Part shown: one piece after another, positions 39,456 to 41,934 of the stretch
How the letters are laid out: every line of letters starts with the position of its first letter
Position numbering within the stretch: the stretch's first letter is position 1
Virus record (IMG/VR): IMGVR_UViG_3300030380_002313
Span: 1 to 41,934 of that record
DNA from: a virus
Reading direction: 5' to 3' (one strand)
Length of the DNA: 41,934 nucleotides
The notes under the pieces: generated by a model
Database searches by the model: none
What the model was told of the DNA's origin: nothing
What the model saw: the letters and a program-made list of their open reading frames with translations, nothing else
Program-made: the position numbers and the translations under genes

Positions 39456-40034
39456 TTAAAGCCCCCGTCGCGTGATGAATTGGGAGTTAAAATCTGCCAT
39501 CATGGTAAAGTCTGAATCCTCTAGTTCGTGAGCTTGAAGAGCAGACAGCGCGTTAAACTCAGACTCCTGTGCGCTACGTTGGCGAAGCGCGTCTGCATCT
39601 AGCCGCTCCCCAAAGATTCGGGAAGCACGGGCCTCAACATACTTGCGGCACACTTCGGGGATGTAACGCCACTCCAAATCCATTGTCAGGACAACCGGAA
39701 TGTTCTTGCTGAAAACGTAGGTGTTGCCCTTGCGGTTGTAGAGGAAGTCGCCCCGGTGGGTGATCTTGTAGTCCCGAGTCATCGAAGTCTCGTTGGGATC
39801 CAAATCAATCTGTAGGGTTCCCTCGGGAATGCGGATCTTGCCGTCATTATCGGGGGCTAGCTCCCTCTCTTCGCGGTTGAAGTTGAAACCGCGCAGTAGC
39901 ACTGCCTTGGTGGTGGAGCGGAGGATATGCTTGGCTAACTCCACATCGGGGGAGATCGCACCACTAAGGCTGGAGACCGGGGACTGCCCGACGACGGACA
40001 GCATGGTGTTTACTGCTTCCAGTTCCGACAACAT
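39456..40034 (-). CDS. Tail tubular protein A (T7 gp11-like adaptor)
   Basis: 192 residues (T7 gp11 is 196). Conserved features: LSELEAVNTMLSVVGQSPVS, TKAVLLRGFNFNREERELAP and MDLEWRYIPEVCRKYVEARA, the helical and strand pattern of the portal-binding adaptor ring. It connects the portal to the nozzle protein encoded next. It starts at the tailspike stop. Confidence 0.95.
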   Translation of the reverse strand: MLSELEAVNTMLSVVGQSPVSSLSGAISPDVELAKHILRSTTKAVLLRGFNFNREERELAPDNDGKIRIPEGTLQIDLDPNETSMTRDYKITHRGDFLYNRKGNTYVFSKNIPVVLTMDLEWRYIPEVCRKYVEARASRIFGERLDADALRQRSAQESEFNALSALQAHELEDSDFTMMADFNSQFITRRGL

Positions 40035-41905
40035 TACTGGCCTCCTTCGTAGGGGTCCGTGACCTGGGGAGTATCAAACGTCACGTTGTATACGTTTGAG
40101 TCAATCTCCCAGAATGTAGATTGGTTTTCTGCGGTAACGCGGGTGCCACCTACAGTCATGTTTCTGATCGTGACATTGCTCGCGGTGTTGTTTTCATCGT
40201 GGTCATAAAGACCCGACTTGTTAGGCGGACTGCCTTCAATAAAGATGTTATCGAAAACAAAGAACCCGGTATTACCGTGCAGGTCTCTTTGGCTTCCAAT
40301 GTTTGCAGCGCCGCCAAAAGGATAGCGGAGGTTTCCTAAGCAAATTGGGCGACCAACGCAGGCAGTATCCCAGATGCGAATGTTCTTCAAGATAACGTGA
40401 CGAACACCCATAGTTGTCTGGTCTTCTTCCGAAGCAGGGTCGCCATCAAAGCCATCAGTCAACGACTTGATAATACAGCGAGCACCCAAAGCTGGGTCGG
40501 GAGCGTTTCCCGAAGTGTTCTGCTCGCCGCCTTGATCGGCTTCTGCTAAATACAGGATGTCAATATCATCGACCATCACTCTGTATTGGTCTGTAGTTTC
40601 AAAAGACTGCGGCCTTGCCCCAAAGTGAATAGATGAGTTGGCCGTCTGAACGATGAAGGTTCTAGTGGCATAAAGCGGGCCTGCGCTGCGGTGCTTTAGC
40701 TTGATGCCGTCGTCCCCGGCAAACATGTAGCTGTCGCGAACAAAACCTAGTTCGCCAGTAGATCGAGAGACAGGCATAAACCCATCTGCGTTAAACGTCC
40801 AAGGGGATATAAACGAGCACTGGTTGAAGTCTCCGATGCCCTGAACATTGCAGTAGAACGCAGGCTTAAGGATGGTTGTGCCGAAGACTCTGTTGGTCGT
40901 AGGCATTCGCACGTTTCCCGGCCCAAAGACACGACCATCTATTGCAACGTAAGGAATTAGACTATTATACTGTCCTGCGCTCGTGTCTACGTCTGCCCGA
41001 CGGATGTAGGTTCCCGACAGGATCCCCGGTCCCTCAATGCTGACGTTCTGGGTCATTGCAGTCCCATCGGTAGGAACTGACGCTCCTACGTGGCGCCGGA
41101 GATCCAGACTCCCAATAACTACAGCGCCTTCGTCAAAGTAGAGCGTGGTATTTGACTCAACCCGAAACCCCCGTCCGATGTGGTGGATGCCTCGGGAGAA
41201 GTATAGAGTCCCTCCAGTTAGGTGGTCCATCACGGACATCGTCAGCGTCCCGGTGCCCGCCGAGCTAAACTGAATGGAGATGCCATCCGAGTCAACCAGA
41301 GCCAAGATGCTATCGCTGACAGCTACGGCTACCACATCGTGGTTGGCCTTCAAAGTTCCTTGACTGGTAGCCGGTAGGGTGCCTGTAGTGTTCAAGGCAA
41401 CGCGCTGGTAATCGCCCGTAGGGATCCCGTGGTTGCTGACCGTGATGACGTTGAGTCCAGTGTCTACGCTAGATACGGGAAGTTCTCTAGTTGTCCAGTC
41501 GGTATGGGTGGTAGCTAGTTTTGGCTTAGGTCTCTGCCCAATGACTGACAGCGTATGCTTACGGTCCCCGTTGATCTCCACATACAAAGTTGTATTCGGA
41601 ATGACCGTTAGGAAGAGAGATCCGTAAGCAATCCGCTGAGTAAACCGAGTGTTCTTAGGGTATACCGTGGCAGATGTGATATCAGTTCCGTCTGCCTTCG
41701 AGACAACTAGAGTAACTTCCTCGTCTGATCCGTATTTAACCCAGGAGTGCTCCACGGAATCGTTTTTAGTCCAAACGATTGTGTCCATGTCTACCGTCTC
41801 AGTATGACCGTAGACAAAAGACTCCGTGTTGTTGATCTTTGCGGTAAAGCGGGTGCTGCGATACGACTCGTCGCCGGGGCCAGCACTATCTATTTCAACA
41901 ACCAT
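40034..41905 (-). CDS. Beta-helix tailspike with GH28/GH49-like glycanase features
   Basis: 623 residues. After a beta-rich N-terminal part (about 1-235) comes a right-handed beta-helix (LYFSRGIHHIGRGFRVESNT, TLYFDEGAVVIGSL, GPGILSGTYI). In the helix the acidic set NADGF (Asp375) and GDDGIKLK (Asp398, Asp399) matches the Asp...Asp-Asp pattern of polygalacturonase (GH28) and dextranase (GH49) active sites, while the GH28 GHG motif is missing. It probably degrades a host capsule or exopolysaccharide. Its place directly after capsid and before tail tube A is where T7 has none. AGGAGG precedes the start. Substrate unknown. Confidence 0.75.
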   Translation of the reverse strand: MVVEIDSAGPGDESYRSTRFTAKINNTESFVYGHTETVDMDTIVWTKNDSVEHSWVKYGSDEEVTLVVSKADGTDITSATVYPKNTRFTQRIAYGSLFLTVIPNTTLYVEINGDRKHTLSVIGQRPKPKLATTHTDWTTRELPVSSVDTGLNVITVSNHGIPTGDYQRVALNTTGTLPATSQGTLKANHDVVAVAVSDSILALVDSDGISIQFSSAGTGTLTMSVMDHLTGGTLYFSRGIHHIGRGFRVESNTTLYFDEGAVVIGSLDLRRHVGASVPTDGTAMTQNVSIEGPGILSGTYIRRADVDTSAGQYNSLIPYVAIDGRVFGPGNVRMPTTNRVFGTTILKPAFYCNVQGIGDFNQCSFISPWTFNADGFMPVSRSTGELGFVRDSYMFAGDDGIKLKHRSAGPLYATRTFIVQTANSSIHFGARPQSFETTDQYRVMVDDIDILYLAEADQGGEQNTSGNAPDPALGARCIIKSLTDGFDGDPASEEDQTTMGVRHVILKNIRIWDTACVGRPICLGNLRYPFGGAANIGSQRDLHGNTGFFVFDNIFIEGSPPNKSGLYDHDENNTASNVTIRNMTVGGTRVTAENQSTFWEIDSNVYNVTFDTPQVTDPYEGGQ

Positions 41906-41934
41906 ACGGAGCCTCCTGAGCTATTCAAAGATTA
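41836..41934. repeat. 99-bp terminal direct repeat, right copy
   Basis: Identical to 1-99. It contains the tailspike start and the capsid stop. Joining the copies restores an unbroken capsid-tailspike gene junction with 26 bases between stop and start, which supports a circular map. Confidence 0.95.

Overview
The window is a complete, circularly assembled genome of a T7-like podovirus (Autographiviridae type). It has a single-subunit RNA polymerase, a family A DNA polymerase, a primase-helicase, and the T7 virion series: portal, scaffold, capsid, tail tubes A and B, internal proteins gp13 to gp16, tail fibre and terminase. The first and last 99 bases are identical, which fits a circular contig cut open with a 99-base assembly overlap, so the unique genome is about 41,835 bp. 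No tRNA or rRNA gene is visible. The host cannot be read from the sequence. The T7-type virion and a lipobox protein suggest a Gram-negative host, and several small proteins (1509-1763, 1766-1927) resemble those of marine T7-like phages.

Layout: (i) 14,189 down to 97, minus strand: a zinc-binding protein, RNA polymerase, ssDNA-binding protein, RusA-type resolvase, primase-helicase, DNA polymerase, a LAGLIDADG endonuclease nested at the polymerase 3' end, 5'-3' exonuclease, dNMP kinase, two small proteins, portal, scaffold, a lipoprotein, four small basic proteins, a structured leader and the major capsid protein. (ii) Across the circle junction and continuing on the minus strand from 41,905 down to 24,362: a beta-helix glycanase-like tailspike, tail tubes A and B, gp13/14/15/16-like internal virion proteins, a T7 gp17-type tail fibre, a holin-like protein, two small unknowns, and the small and large terminase subunits. 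(iii) An inserted plus-strand block, 14,369 to 24,365: a repeat-built fibre-like protein, about 1.26 kb of GC-rich non-coding DNA full of repeats and hairpins, about 14 small genes sharing a stereotyped leader, a tyrosine integrase, a metallopeptidase-like protein, a dCMP deaminase, and a DpdA-QueC-QueE set.

The minus-strand block is an ordinary T7 replication and virion programme with substitutions: RusA in place of endonuclease I, no recognisable T7 lysozyme, and no obvious thioredoxin-binding loop in the polymerase. The plus-strand block is the accessory part. Its most exciting content is a likely DNA-modification system that would place a 7-deazaguanine (preQ0 or a relative) in the phage DNA, using DpdA, QueC and a QueE with unusual cysteine spacing, while FolE and QueD are absent and presumably supplied by the host. 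The block also holds a 41-base element repeated almost exactly ahead of two small genes, and a direct/inverted repeat array that could be an origin, attP or regulatory RNA region.
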